Shown here: piece after piece, positions 33,320 to 42,211 of the stretch
Layout: each line of letters opens with the position of its first letter
Position numbering within the stretch: the stretch's first letter is position 1
Assembly: GCF_001426945.1 (NCBI RefSeq)
Contig: NZ_LMFS01000001.1
Span: forward strand, 2,412,609 to 2,476,608
DNA length: 64,000 nt
Origin: Pseudolabrys sp. Root1462
GTDB lineage: Bacteria; Pseudomonadota; Alphaproteobacteria; Rhizobiales; Xanthobacteraceae
Direction: 5' to 3'
Position numbers and translations under genes: made by a program
Notes under the pieces: model-generated
Databases searched by the model: none
Told to the model about the DNA's origin: nothing
What the model saw: the letters and a program-made list of their open reading frames with translations, nothing else

Positions 33320-34108
33320 TTATTGACGCTTGGCCGGACCGCCGAAGCGGCCGACGATCGCGTTCGCGCCGATCGCGAATGCAAACAGGGTGATCAGGAG
33401 CGCATACATGCGCGGCATGTCGAACACGCTGTAGGCCTGCATGATCAGATAGCCGATGCCGCGGTTCGACAGTTTGGTCTCGGCGAGCAGCGTGCCGATG
33501 ATGGCGATGCCGAGGCCGAGGCGGATGCCGTTCATGACCGCGGGCCGCATGGCCGGCAGATAGATCTTCATCGCCATCTGCCATTGACTGGCACGGAAGC
33601 TTCGGCCGACGCGAATGAGAACGGCCTCGATCTGCCGCATACCGGCTGCGGCGCTCAGCGCTATCGGAAAGAAGCACGAAACCGCGCCCATGGCGATCTT
33701 CGATCCGGGCCCGACGCCGAACCACATGATCATGATCGGAAAGAAGATGATCTTCGGCGTCGGCCCGAGATAATAGATGTAGGGCTCGAGGGCGCGGCCG
33801 AAAAAGCGCGAGCCGCCGAGCAGAACGCCGGTCATGAAGCCGATGGAGCCGCCGATGGCCAGCGCCGCCAGCACCTCGGCCACGGTGACGGCGAGGTTCC
33901 AGTAGAATGCCTGGCTCGACAGCAGCTTGATCAGCGCCCAGCCGATCGTCTCCAGCGGCGGCACGACGTCGCGGTACAGGAGCCCGGAGCGCGCCATGAT
34001 CTCCCAGCCCGCCAGCAGCACGACCAACAACACGATGCGCACCTGCATCACGCTGATGCCGGACCGCCTCGCGCGCGCCATGCCCTTCACGACATCCGTC
34101 GAAGCCAT
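33320..34108 (-). CDS. ABC importer permease, SsuC/TauC type
   Basis: Membrane subunit (262 aa). Landmarks: LVVLLAGWEIMARSGLLYRD at the first membrane segment, GRALEPYIYYLGPTPKIIFF, and the EAA loop region MKIYLPAMRPAVMNGIRLGL. The start at 34108 (MASTDVVKGM) overlaps the preceding permease gene by 22 bp; an ATG at 34081 would remove the overlap and nine residues. A Shine-Dalgarno-like AGAGG favours 34108 slightly. It forms the channel with the preceding permease. Confidence 0.88.
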   Translation of the reverse strand: MASTDVVKGMARARRSGISVMQVRIVLLVVLLAGWEIMARSGLLYRDVVPPLETIGWALIKLLSSQAFYWNLAVTVAEVLAALAIGGSIGFMTGVLLGGSRFFGRALEPYIYYLGPTPKIIFFPIMIMWFGVGPGSKIAMGAVSCFFPIALSAAAGMRQIEAVLIRVGRSFRASQWQMAMKIYLPAMRPAVMNGIRLGLGIAIIGTLLAETKLSNRGIGYLIMQAYSVFDMPRMYALLITLFAFAIGANAIVGRFGGPAKRQ

Positions 34109-34857
34109 CGCTCCAGCCTCTCGGTCACGAAGAAAAACAGGACACTCACAAGGATGACGAAGACGATGGTCGCGTACATCCCGGGCATGTCGTAGCGCTC
34201 GGCCAGGTCGTTGATGAGCTGGCCGAGACCGCCGAAATTGATGAGGAACTCGACGCCGACGATGTTGATCAGCGCGAAGATCAGCGCCAGCCGCAGGCCG
34301 ACGAAGATCGTCGGCAGCGCCGCCGGCAGCATGATCTTGGTCAGCATCTGCACGCGTGTCAGACGAAAGCTGCGGCCGACATTGATCAGCGACTGCCGCG
34401 TGCCGGACAATCCCTCGATGGTTTTGAGAATGAGCGGCGGCAGCCCGGCGATCACGCCCATGACGATGATGGTGGCGGGCGAGCGGCCGAAGATCACCAG
34501 GAACAGCGGATACATCAGCACGATTGGTGCCGAGGCCAGAGCCGAGATCCACGTCTCCGTCGCCTTGCGCAGCACCGGCACCTGATAGAGCAAGGTGCCG
34601 ACCGGAATGCCGATGACGGCGAGGATCGCCATCGCATAGAAGGTCTCCTGCACGGTGGTCAGGAACCGCGCCAGCAGTTGCTCGTCGCCGAACAGCCGGC
34701 CGAAGCTGTCAATCACCTCGGTCGGCAACGGCACGATGAAACGGTTGAGCAAGCCGGCACGCAACATTCCTTCGACGATGGCGACGCCGCAGAGCAGGCA
34801 GAACAGGCCGAACGCCGCCGGTAAAAAGCGCGCGGAACTGGCGGCCATCGCCCTCAT
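34087..34857 (-). CDS. ABC importer permease, SsuC/TauC type
   Basis: Membrane subunit (256 aa). Landmarks: RKATETWISALASAPIVLMY, FGRSPATIIVMGVIAGLPPL, the EAA loop KIMLPAALPTIFVGLRLALI, and FLINFGGLGQLINDLAERYD. The ATG at 34857 overlaps the ATPase stop (ATGA 34854-34857). This and the next permease are only distantly alike, so they are paralogous heterodimer partners rather than a recent duplication. Confidence 0.9.
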   Translation of the reverse strand: MRAMAASSARFLPAAFGLFCLLCGVAIVEGMLRAGLLNRFIVPLPTEVIDSFGRLFGDEQLLARFLTTVQETFYAMAILAVIGIPVGTLLYQVPVLRKATETWISALASAPIVLMYPLFLVIFGRSPATIIVMGVIAGLPPLILKTIEGLSGTRQSLINVGRSFRLTRVQMLTKIMLPAALPTIFVGLRLALIFALINIVGVEFLINFGGLGQLINDLAERYDMPGMYATIVFVILVSVLFFFVTERLERWLRRMS

Positions 34858-35690
34858 CGCGCCCGCTCCGATTCCGCCATGCCGCGGCTGGCTTCCTCGC
34901 GCAGGTCGCCCCAGATCTTCGCGACATAGGCGCCGAAGGCCGGACTGCTGACGACGTCCGACGTGCGCGGCCGCGGCAGGTCGATATCGACGATGCGCTT
35001 GAGCTTGCCGGGCCGGTAGGTCATCACCAGGATGCGATCCGACAGTTGCACCGCTTCGGTGATGTTGTGCGTGATGAGCAGCGTCGTCTGCTTGAGCTCC
35101 TGCTGGATCTGCAGCACCTTGTCGCCGAGCAACAGGCGCGTCTGCTCGTCGAGCGCGGCGAAGGGCTCGTCCATCAGCAGGATCTTCGGCTGCGAGACCA
35201 GCGTGCGCGCGATGGCAACGCGCTGGCGCATGCCGCCCGACAATTCCGACGGGTGGCGGTTCTCGAAGCCGCTCAACCCGACGAGATTGATGAAATGGCG
35301 CGCCTTGTCGAGGCGCTCGGCTTTCGGCACATTGGCGATCTCGAGCGGAAAGCAGACATTGTCGATGACCGTGCGCCACGGAAAGGTTGACTCTTCCTGG
35401 AACACCATGCCGATCGACGGATGCGGCCCGCGCACGACCTCGCCGTCCACGGTGATAGTGCCGTCGTGATCCGGCGTCAGTCCGCCGATGATGTTGAACA
35501 ACGTCGACTTGCCGCACCCCGACGGACCAATCACGCTGAGGAATTCGCCCGGCCTGACGTCGAACGAAATGTTGTCGACGGCGACGAGCGGGCCTTCGGC
35601 CGTGTCGAATTTCTTGGTGACATTGTCGGCCGACAGCACATGGGGCAGCTGCCCGGCCATTGGCGCAGTGCTCTGCGGCGTCTGATTCAT
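34854..35690 (-). CDS. ABC importer ATPase, SsuB/TauB type
   Basis: ATPase (278 aa). Walker A is GPSGCGKST, Q-loop is MVFQEESTFPWRTV, signature is LSGGMRQRVAIARTL, Walker B is ILLMDEPFAALDE, H-loop is LLITHNITEAVQLS. The ATG at 35690 overlaps the stop of the TPP enzyme gene (ATGA 35687-35690). An N-terminal extension of about 17 residues and a C-terminal tail of about 30 residues after the NBD are longer than in SsuB. Confidence 0.93.
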   Translation of the reverse strand: MNQTPQSTAPMAGQLPHVLSADNVTKKFDTAEGPLVAVDNISFDVRPGEFLSVIGPSGCGKSTLFNIIGGLTPDHDGTITVDGEVVRGPHPSIGMVFQEESTFPWRTVIDNVCFPLEIANVPKAERLDKARHFINLVGLSGFENRHPSELSGGMRQRVAIARTLVSQPKILLMDEPFAALDEQTRLLLGDKVLQIQQELKQTTLLITHNITEAVQLSDRILVMTYRPGKLKRIVDIDLPRPRTSDVVSSPAFGAYVAKIWGDLREEASRGMAESERAR

Positions 35691-37492
35691 TCCGCGCTCT
35701 TTCGTAGCATCACATTGGTCGTCGCCGCCGCGTAGCCCGGCTCGACCCGCACATCGACGACGGCAACCTCGCCGGCCTCGACGGCGGCAATCGCCTGCAT
35801 GAAGGCCTCTTCCATCTCGCCGAGCGTACGCACCGGGCCGAAGCCTTTGGCGCCCTGCGCGTGCGCCATCTCGGCGATGTCGATCTCCGGATCGGCCATG
35901 CGCTGACCGATCCAGCGGTTTTCGACCGGCCGGTCGCGCATACGCGCGACGCGCTCCTGGTGCAGTTCGTCGTTGAAGAACGAGCGGTTGTTGGCGATGA
36001 CGAACAGGATCGGGATGCGATAATGCACCGCGGTCCAGATCGCGGTGTTCCCCATCAGAAAATCGCCGTCGCCGCAGATGGCGACCGGCATGCGTCCACT
36101 GCCCTTGAGCGCCAGCGCCGCGCCGACGGAGATGCCGGGTCCGCCGCCAATGCCGCCGCCGCCGTCGCTGCCGAGGAAATCCAGAGGATGCCGCAGCGGC
36201 CACCAGCCGCCGTTCCACGACAGCGGCAGATGCGTCAGCGCCACCTCGCGTTCGCCGAGCGCACGGCGCAGTCCCATCGCCAGATGTTCGACACTGAGCG
36301 ACTTATCTTCCGGCGGCAGAATGGCCGGAGCGCGCGGCTGCAGGCGCGCCGCGGGCTTTGCCGCCATCGCCTTCGCCAGCGCAATGGCGGTTTCGTCCGG
36401 ATCGCATCCGATGAACAGGTCCACCGGCGCCAGCGCCTGATAATCCATGCTCCAGCCGTTGTGGATCTGCTGATCCGCCGTGATCTGAATCACCTTGGCG
36501 GACGGCTTGACGCCGGCTGAATGCAGCGCGCCGCCGAGATCGACCCAGTCGAAGCTGATCACCAGATCGGCGTTGGCGAGAACATTTGCCGCCTCCCCGC
36601 CCGGCACCAGCATCACCGGGTCGCCGGCATGCAGCGGATGATCGGTTGGAAAAGAGGCGCCCACTTTTATATCGGTCAGCACGCGCGCCTTGATGGCTTC
36701 GGCGAGGCCGACCCGCGCATTCCAGGCTTCGATGCGGCGCGAGGCGCGTCCCGCGAGAATGACGGGCGCCTTCGCGGCCTTGATGAGACGTAGCGCTTCA
36801 TCGAGCACCGCCGGCGAAACGCCGCCGGCGACCGGCGGCGCCAGCCGCGCCACATCGGGAATTGCGATCGGCGCCTGCAGTTTGGCTTCCTGCATCTCGG
36901 CATCGAGCACGACGTAGGTCGGCCCTTGCGGCACCGTGTTGGCGATCCAGTTGGCGCGCACGATGGACTCGCAGGCGGCTCCCGCCGAAGCCGGCTGGTC
37001 GTCCCATTTGGTGTAATGGCGCACGATGGCGCCTTGATCGCGTGCGGTGTGGATCCAGTCGATCCAGGGACGCCGCTTCATGGCATCGACCGGCCCGGTC
37101 GCGCCGATCACGAGCACCGGCATGCGATCGCACCAGGCGTTGAAGATCGCCATGGTGGCGTGGAACAGTCCGACGTTCGAATGCACCGCCGCGGCCATGG
37201 CGCGACCGGTCACCTTGGCCCAGCCATGCGCGATGGCGACCGCGGTTTCCTCGTGCAGGCAAAGCAGCATCTGCGGCTGCGCATTGCCAAGATGATTGAC
37301 AAGCGAGTCATGCAGGCCGCGATAGCTCGCGCCGGGATTGACCGCGATGTAGGGAATGTCGAGCGCGCGCAGCGTTTCCGCGACCGCGTCGCTGCCGAAG
37401 CCCGCGGCGTTGCCGCCGGAGCGCACGGGGCGTTCGACCGCGCCTTCATCCGTTTCGGGCAACGGCAATTGTTCGCTGGCGCGGCGCGTCAC
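35687..37492 (-). CDS. Thiamine-diphosphate-dependent enzyme (acetolactate synthase/benzoylformate decarboxylase-like)
   Basis: ThDP enzyme (601 aa) with the three-domain POX/ALS layout. The N-terminal Pyr domain carries the activating Glu81 in CLHEETAVAIAHGWAKV. The central domain has PVILAGRASRR. The C-terminal PP domain carries the ThDP/Mg motif starting GDGDFLMGNTAIWTAVHYRI and ending VIANN. Family members decarboxylate or ligate 2-oxo acids; the exact reaction is not readable. The start is the GTG at 37492, with GGAGAGG about 7 nt upstream. It is the first gene of an ABC importer operon, with a 4-bp overlap, so it probably acts on the imported compound. Confidence 0.88.
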   Translation of the reverse strand: MTRRASEQLPLPETDEGAVERPVRSGGNAAGFGSDAVAETLRALDIPYIAVNPGASYRGLHDSLVNHLGNAQPQMLLCLHEETAVAIAHGWAKVTGRAMAAAVHSNVGLFHATMAIFNAWCDRMPVLVIGATGPVDAMKRRPWIDWIHTARDQGAIVRHYTKWDDQPASAGAACESIVRANWIANTVPQGPTYVVLDAEMQEAKLQAPIAIPDVARLAPPVAGGVSPAVLDEALRLIKAAKAPVILAGRASRRIEAWNARVGLAEAIKARVLTDIKVGASFPTDHPLHAGDPVMLVPGGEAANVLANADLVISFDWVDLGGALHSAGVKPSAKVIQITADQQIHNGWSMDYQALAPVDLFIGCDPDETAIALAKAMAAKPAARLQPRAPAILPPEDKSLSVEHLAMGLRRALGEREVALTHLPLSWNGGWWPLRHPLDFLGSDGGGGIGGGPGISVGAALALKGSGRMPVAICGDGDFLMGNTAIWTAVHYRIPILFVIANNRSFFNDELHQERVARMRDRPVENRWIGQRMADPEIDIAEMAHAQGAKGFGPVRTLGEMEEAFMQAIAAVEAGEVAVVDVRVEPGYAAATTNVMLRKSAE

Positions 37493-37556
37493 GGCGTGTC
37501 CTCTCCATTACATCGGCCGCTTGACACGGCCGTTATCGTTGGCGGTACGATAGGCT

Positions 37557-37586
37557 TTGACATTCGCCATGAGAAGCCACTAAATT
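37557..37586 (+). promoter_or_regulatory. Candidate sigma-70 promoter of the lysR gene
   Basis: TTGACA (37557-37562) and TAAATT (37581-37586) are separated by 18 bp, 61 bp before the ATG at 37648. The -35 is a consensus match and the -10 is moderate. The inverted repeat at 37596-37616 lies just downstream, where a bound LysR protein could block its own transcription. Confidence 0.5.
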
Positions 37587-37595
37587 TTCGCTGCT

Positions 37596-37616
37596 TTGTT
37601 GCAAAATAATCAACAA
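37596..37616. promoter_or_regulatory. LysR-type operator candidate (TTGTTG-N9-CAACAA)
   Basis: Perfect 6-bp inverted repeat TTGTTG (37596-37601) and CAACAA (37611-37616) with a 9-bp AT-rich spacer CAAAATAAT, in the 155-bp divergent region between the TPP-enzyme operon and the lysR gene. Length, symmetry and position fit the LysR-type T-N11-A box family. Confidence 0.6.
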
Positions 37617-37647
37617 TCGGGAAAACGCCCTGGATCGCTTCCGCACC

Positions 37648-38661
37648 ATGGAAAGTTTCGTCCGCGTCGTGCGGACCGGCAGCTTCACCGCGGCCGCCGA
37701 CCAGCTCGGCCTGTCGCGCGCGCTGATCTCGCGTCACGTCAGCGATCTCGAGCAACGCCTTGGCGTCCGCCTGCTGACGCGCTCCACCCGCACGCTGCAG
37801 CTCACGGAGGCCGGCCGCGCCTATCTCGACTACTGCGAGACACTGTTCCGCGACATCGAGGAGAAAGAACGCTCGATCGTGATGACGCGGACGGAGCCCG
37901 CCGGCACGCTGAAGCTAATCACGCCGAAATCCTTCGGCCAGTTGCACCTGGCCGACGCCATCATCGATTTTGCCCGCGCCCAGCCGCGGCTCACGATTTC
38001 GCACATTCTCGAAAACATCGCGTTCCGCACCAGCGAGTTCTCGGAGCGCGGCATCGACGTTGCCTTGCGGTTCTCGCCGATCGCCAACCGCACTCTGGTG
38101 TCGCAGCACATTGCCGACATGGATTGGGTGCTCTGCGCCTCGCCGGATTATCTCGCCCGGGCTGAGCGCCTGATCCGCCCGGCCGACCTCGCCCGCCATC
38201 CCTGCCTCGTCCACATCCATGCAGCGCCGGACGATCACGTCTGGCGCTTCGAAGGTCCCGGCGGCAACGTGGCTGCGCGCATCACCGGCGCGTTCTATTC
38301 GAACAGCGCGCTGACGTTGCGCAAGGCAGCCCTCGCCGAACTCGGCATCGCGCTGTTGCCGCGCTACAGCGTCGCCGAGGATCTCGCGGCCGGCGCTCTG
38401 GTGATCGTGCTGCCGCGCTATCGCGTGCCGACGCGGCCGCTGCTGGCGATCTATCCGCGCGCCAAGGAAGTGCCGAAGAAGGTTCAGACCTTCATCGAAT
38501 TCCTGAGCAAATGGATGGCGACCCGCGACGTCGGACGGCAGCCGTCCCGCCACCACAAGCCCGGCATCGCGGTGCGGCCGGCGCCGCCGGTCACCACCGG
38601 TTCGCCAACGCGGCGGACGCCTCGCAATGCCCCGCGCGCTCAGGCCCGCCCGATGGCGTAA
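37648..38661 (+). CDS. LysR-family transcriptional regulator
   Basis: Regulator (337 aa). The N-terminal helix-turn-helix is in AADQLGLSRALISRHVSDLE followed by QRLGVRLLTRSTRTLQLTEA (residues about 18-60), and the rest is the LysR substrate domain. Many relatives begin MDRF..ME, and the codons CTG GAT CGC TTC just upstream (37630) would encode that start, so the true start may be a CTG 18 bp earlier. A Pro/Arg-rich tail of about 40 residues (after SKWMATRDVG) is unusual. It is divergent from the TPP enzyme-ABC operon, which it probably controls. Confidence 0.9.
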   Translation: MESFVRVVRTGSFTAAADQLGLSRALISRHVSDLEQRLGVRLLTRSTRTLQLTEAGRAYLDYCETLFRDIEEKERSIVMTRTEPAGTLKLITPKSFGQLHLADAIIDFARAQPRLTISHILENIAFRTSEFSERGIDVALRFSPIANRTLVSQHIADMDWVLCASPDYLARAERLIRPADLARHPCLVHIHAAPDDHVWRFEGPGGNVAARITGAFYSNSALTLRKAALAELGIALLPRYSVAEDLAAGALVIVLPRYRVPTRPLLAIYPRAKEVPKKVQTFIEFLSKWMATRDVGRQPSRHHKPGIAVRPAPPVTTGSPTRRTPRNAPRAQARPMA

Positions 38662-38673
38662 TGCGTCGGCCCG

Positions 38674-39660
38674 TCAGATACCGAACTGCTCGTGCGTGCC
38701 CGGATGAAAGAGATCTTCCGGGCTGACCAACCGCGACGACAGGCCTTGGCCATGATGATGCTTGAGGAAGACCTCGAGCGTCTTGCGGTTGGCCGCGAGG
38801 CCGTAGGACCAGAAATCGTCGCCCATCATGGCGCGCGCCTCGGCGACGCGCTCTTCCATGAACGGCAATGTGACCTTGCTCGCCGACGGATCGGTCAGCA
38901 GATCGAGCGCGACATCCTTGGACTTCGAGAACGCCTTGAACAAGGCGGCCGGCAGCCAGGGGTGTTGCTCGGCGATGCTGCGGCGCAGGCCGAGAATGTG
39001 CATGATCGGGAAAACGCCGGTGCGCTTGAAGTAATCCTGCGCCGCCGCCACCGGATCGGAAAACAGCCAACCGACATTCGGCGTGTTGCGCGGCAGAGCC
39101 GGCGGCCGCGGCGCGATGAAACCGTCGATGGCGCCTTCGGCGAGCAGCGCGGAAATCGACTTGCCGGCCGGCGCATCTTCAAGATGCACGTCACCCGGCA
39201 GCGTGATCTTGATCTTCTCCGGCCGGTCGGCGTCGGCGATGCCGCCGCGCACCCAGTGAATATCCGACGGCTTGACGCCGAAGTCGTCCTCGAGCAACGC
39301 CCGCGCCCAGACATTGGCGGTGAGCTGATATTCCGGCACGCCGACTTTCCTGCCCTTCAGATCCGCCGGCTTCTTGATGCGATCGGTGCGCACCCAGATG
39401 GCGTTGTGGCGAAAGGCGCGCGACAGGAAGCAAGGAATGCCGACATAAGGGCCGCCGCCTTGCGCGGTCTTCAAGGTGAAGCTCGACAGCGACAATTCGC
39501 AGATGTCGAATTCGGCATGGCGCAGTGCACGGAAGAAGATCTCCTCCGGCGACAGCGCCATGAAGGTGGGATCGACGCCGTCGATCTGCACCGCGCCATC
39601 GATGAGCGGACGCGTGCGATCATAAGGACCGACGGCGACGGACAGATTGAGCTTGGCCAT
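38674..39660 (-). CDS. 4,5-dihydroxyphthalate decarboxylase-like protein (Pht5 family, periplasmic-binding-protein fold)
   Basis: Protein of 328 aa without a signal peptide: it starts MAKLNLSVAVGPYDRTRPLI and continues PEEIFFRALRHAEFDICELS, a pattern typical of 4,5-dihydroxyphthalate decarboxylase relatives. These share the type II periplasmic-binding-protein fold but stay in the cytoplasm. The family is named for decarboxylation in phthalate catabolism, yet many members are only annotated by homology. Here no phthalate dioxygenase is present. The gene is convergent with lysR (12-bp gap). AGGTGAG precedes the ATG closely. Confidence 0.85.
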   Translation of the reverse strand: MAKLNLSVAVGPYDRTRPLIDGAVQIDGVDPTFMALSPEEIFFRALRHAEFDICELSLSSFTLKTAQGGGPYVGIPCFLSRAFRHNAIWVRTDRIKKPADLKGRKVGVPEYQLTANVWARALLEDDFGVKPSDIHWVRGGIADADRPEKIKITLPGDVHLEDAPAGKSISALLAEGAIDGFIAPRPPALPRNTPNVGWLFSDPVAAAQDYFKRTGVFPIMHILGLRRSIAEQHPWLPAALFKAFSKSKDVALDLLTDPSASKVTLPFMEERVAEARAMMGDDFWSYGLAANRKTLEVFLKHHHGQGLSSRLVSPEDLFHPGTHEQFGI

Positions 39661-40194
39661 GACCTCACCTTAACATTTATTGCCGGCAGCTGCTGGTCTC
39701 CGGCGTGCGGAAGGCTGCCTTTCAAGGCTATGGCCAATATCGTCGCCCGCGGCCGCGCGCAATGACGAAATTAACGCGCCGGCTAGCTCGCGCCGCACAT
39801 CGGCGTCGATGGGCCAGAGAGATGCGGCGGCGCGTTGCGACCGACTTGGTTTGATACGACGAATTTCCAACCGGGCGAACAGTCGCCGCAAACACGCGGA
39901 TCAAGATGAGGTCACGCGTCAACGACCGAGCGCGATCCATCATCAAGTGCGCGACGCGAGACCAGAGCATCTCGATCGCCTCACGAGACGACACCGCTTG
40001 GCGCTAGCTCACGCGATGGGCGAAGACATGATCGCCGGGAGTTCCCTCGGCAGCGCGTAAGCCCGCAAGGCGAGCGGCACACGCCGTCAGGTACGGCCCT
40101 GGCGCGGCCGCCTTCCTCCGGCAGCTTCGCAAGCATCCGCCGTGAAAATTAAGGGTTGCGACATGCTGCTGCCTTTGTTTGGTAGTTTCTGGAC
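39661..40194. other. Intergenic region, 534 bp, between the Pht5-like gene and tamA
   Basis: No credible gene on either strand; short frames near 39680-40060 and 39728-39994 have arginine-rich, non-protein-like composition. It contains the divergent promoters of the Pht5-like gene and tamA; I could not place -35/-10 elements with confidence. Confidence 0.55.
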
Positions 40195-42210
40195 GTGTTG
40201 CGTGGGGTGCGAGTGTTGCGAAGTGCCGAGTGGCGCGATGTCAGGCGAATTGCCATTGGTTGCTGCCTCAGCGCGGCCCTGTTAGGGCCGAGCCCTGCTC
40301 TCGCATTCGATTTTTTCGGCCTTTTCGGCGACAAGCCGCCCGCCGCGTCGCAGCATGCGCTGCCCTACCTCATCGAGTTCCAGAGCGCCGAGAGTTCCAG
40401 GAGCCTCGACAAGAACCTCAAGGAGTCACTCGAGCAGGCCTCGACCCTCTATCGCACCCGGCAGGATCCGCCCCCCGATGGCGAAACTCTCGTCCGCCGT
40501 GCCGAGGGCGACCTCGCGCCGCTGATCGATGCCTTGTGGGGCGCCGGCTACTACGATGCGGCGCTGAGGATCGAAATCGGCGGCCAGCCGCTCAGCCTCG
40601 GCCGCACCACGCCACCCGGTGTCGCCCGTGCAGCGGAAAGTTTCCGGGCCCGCGAGGCGGTGCCGGTCAAGGTCATCGTTGAGCCCGGTCCGCTGTTCAA
40701 GATGCGGACAATCAGCGTCATCGACGCCCGCACGCGCCGTCCGTTTTCTGACGAGCAACTGCCGTCGAGGATCGTCAAGCTCAAAGCGGGCGATCCGGCC
40801 CGCGCCGCCGATATCCGCGCCGCACAGGCCGCGCTCGTCGATTACTTCCGCAGCTTGTCATATCCCCTGACCAAGGTCACCAAGGTGCGCCCCGTCGTCC
40901 TGCACCGCGACGATGTGATGGATGTCGATATCGCCGTCGACACCGGTCCGCGCGCGCCGTTCGGCCCGGTCACCGTCTCCGGCAAATCCGATATCGATCC
41001 CAAGGTCGTCCGCTCGATGATCTACATTGAACCGGGCGATCCCTATTCGCCCGCGGCGGTCGCGGCGTCACGCAAGTCGGTGCTCAAGCTGCCGGCGATC
41101 AGTTCGGTGCGCATGCGCGAGGCCAGCCGGCTCGACGCCAACGGTCAACTGCCGATCGACGCCGAAGTCACCGACCGCAAGCCGCATGTGGTCGGCCTGT
41201 CCGCGCGCTATTCGACGCTCGACGGCCCGGCGCTGCGCGCCTACTGGCAACATCGCAATCTGTTCGGCGGCGCCGAAAGCCTGCGTCTCGAAGGTGACAT
41301 CTTCGTACCGCCGCGCACCAATACGCGTGCGCTCGACAACCTGAAGGACTTCGAGCTTGCCGATCTCGGCGGTCGCTTCCGCGCCAGCTTCGTCAAGCCC
41401 GGCCTCTACGGCACCCGCAACGACCTGTTGCTCGATGGCATGATCGAGCGCGACAACACCGGCGGCGACATCTTTGGCGGCTACAGCAGCAAGCGCGTGG
41501 TCGGCTCGGCCGCGATCCGCCACCGTTTCACCGACACCTTCTCGACGCAGTTCGGCGTCACCGGCGAACGTGGCACCACCAGCGACTCGCTCGGCACCGT
41601 CGATTACAGCCTGTTCGGCGTGCAGGCTGCGGTGACATATGACTCGACCGATCGGCTGCTCGATCCGACAAGGGGCATCCGCGCCACCGGCACCGTCACC
41701 GCCTACCCCGAATTTCTCGGCTCATCGGTCGGCATCGTCGAGAGCAAGGCGCAGGCGTCAACCTATTACGCGATCGATGAAGAGGCGCGTTATGTGCTGG
41801 CCGGCCGCGTCGGCCTGGGTTCGGTGTCGGGTGCTTCGCTCGGCGATATCCCCTCGACACACCGCTTCTATGCCGGCGGCGGCGGTTCGGTGCGCGGCTA
41901 TCGCTTCCGCAGCCTGAGCCCGCTCGGCCCGACCGGCGAAGTGATCGGCGGCCGCAGCCTGTTCGAGGCTTCGCTCGAAGCCCGCGTCAAGATAACCGAC
42001 ACGATCGGCCTGGTGCCGTTCTTCGACGCCGGCGGCGCCTTCGAGCCCGCCTACCCCGACTTCAGCCAGCCGCTGCGCTACTCGGCCGGCCTCGGCCTCC
42101 GCTACTACACCGCCGTCGGCCCCATTCGTGTCGATGTCGCGATGCCGCTCAACCGGCGTCCGGGCGACAATCGCTGGGCTCTCTATATCGGCATCGGACA
42201 GGCGTTCTGA
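40195..42210 (+). CDS. tamA: TamA, outer-membrane Omp85-family subunit of the translocation and assembly module
   Basis: Outer-membrane protein (671 aa). A signal peptide lies about residues 18-38 (ending near ALA-F). POTRA domains cover roughly residues 60-350 (for example VIVEPGPLFKMRTISVIDAR and GPRAPFGPVTVSGKSDI), then a 16-strand beta-barrel with the Omp85 landmark GGGGSVRGYRFRSLSPLG near 560-577. The chain ends with Phe (GIGQAF), the outer-membrane insertion signal. It works with TamB to export or insert outer-membrane proteins and lipids. The start codon is probably the GTG at 40195; nearby GTGs are possible. tamB starts 1 bp after its stop. Confidence 0.93.
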   Translation: MLRGVRVLRSAEWRDVRRIAIGCCLSAALLGPSPALAFDFFGLFGDKPPAASQHALPYLIEFQSAESSRSLDKNLKESLEQASTLYRTRQDPPPDGETLVRRAEGDLAPLIDALWGAGYYDAALRIEIGGQPLSLGRTTPPGVARAAESFRAREAVPVKVIVEPGPLFKMRTISVIDARTRRPFSDEQLPSRIVKLKAGDPARAADIRAAQAALVDYFRSLSYPLTKVTKVRPVVLHRDDVMDVDIAVDTGPRAPFGPVTVSGKSDIDPKVVRSMIYIEPGDPYSPAAVAASRKSVLKLPAISSVRMREASRLDANGQLPIDAEVTDRKPHVVGLSARYSTLDGPALRAYWQHRNLFGGAESLRLEGDIFVPPRTNTRALDNLKDFELADLGGRFRASFVKPGLYGTRNDLLLDGMIERDNTGGDIFGGYSSKRVVGSAAIRHRFTDTFSTQFGVTGERGTTSDSLGTVDYSLFGVQAAVTYDSTDRLLDPTRGIRATGTVTAYPEFLGSSVGIVESKAQASTYYAIDEEARYVLAGRVGLGSVSGASLGDIPSTHRFYAGGGGSVRGYRFRSLSPLGPTGEVIGGRSLFEASLEARVKITDTIGLVPFFDAGGAFEPAYPDFSQPLRYSAGLGLRYYTAVGPIRVDVAMPLNRRPGDNRWALYIGIGQAF

Positions 42211-42211
42211 T

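Noticed and set aside
33320-34857. Recent duplication of the two permease genes
   Set aside because: The two proteins share only general family features and differ in most positions, so they are old paralogues.
39680-40060. Possible small plus-strand gene in the gap before tamA
   Set aside because: Arginine-rich, no motif, no ribosome site, and both strands look equally open.
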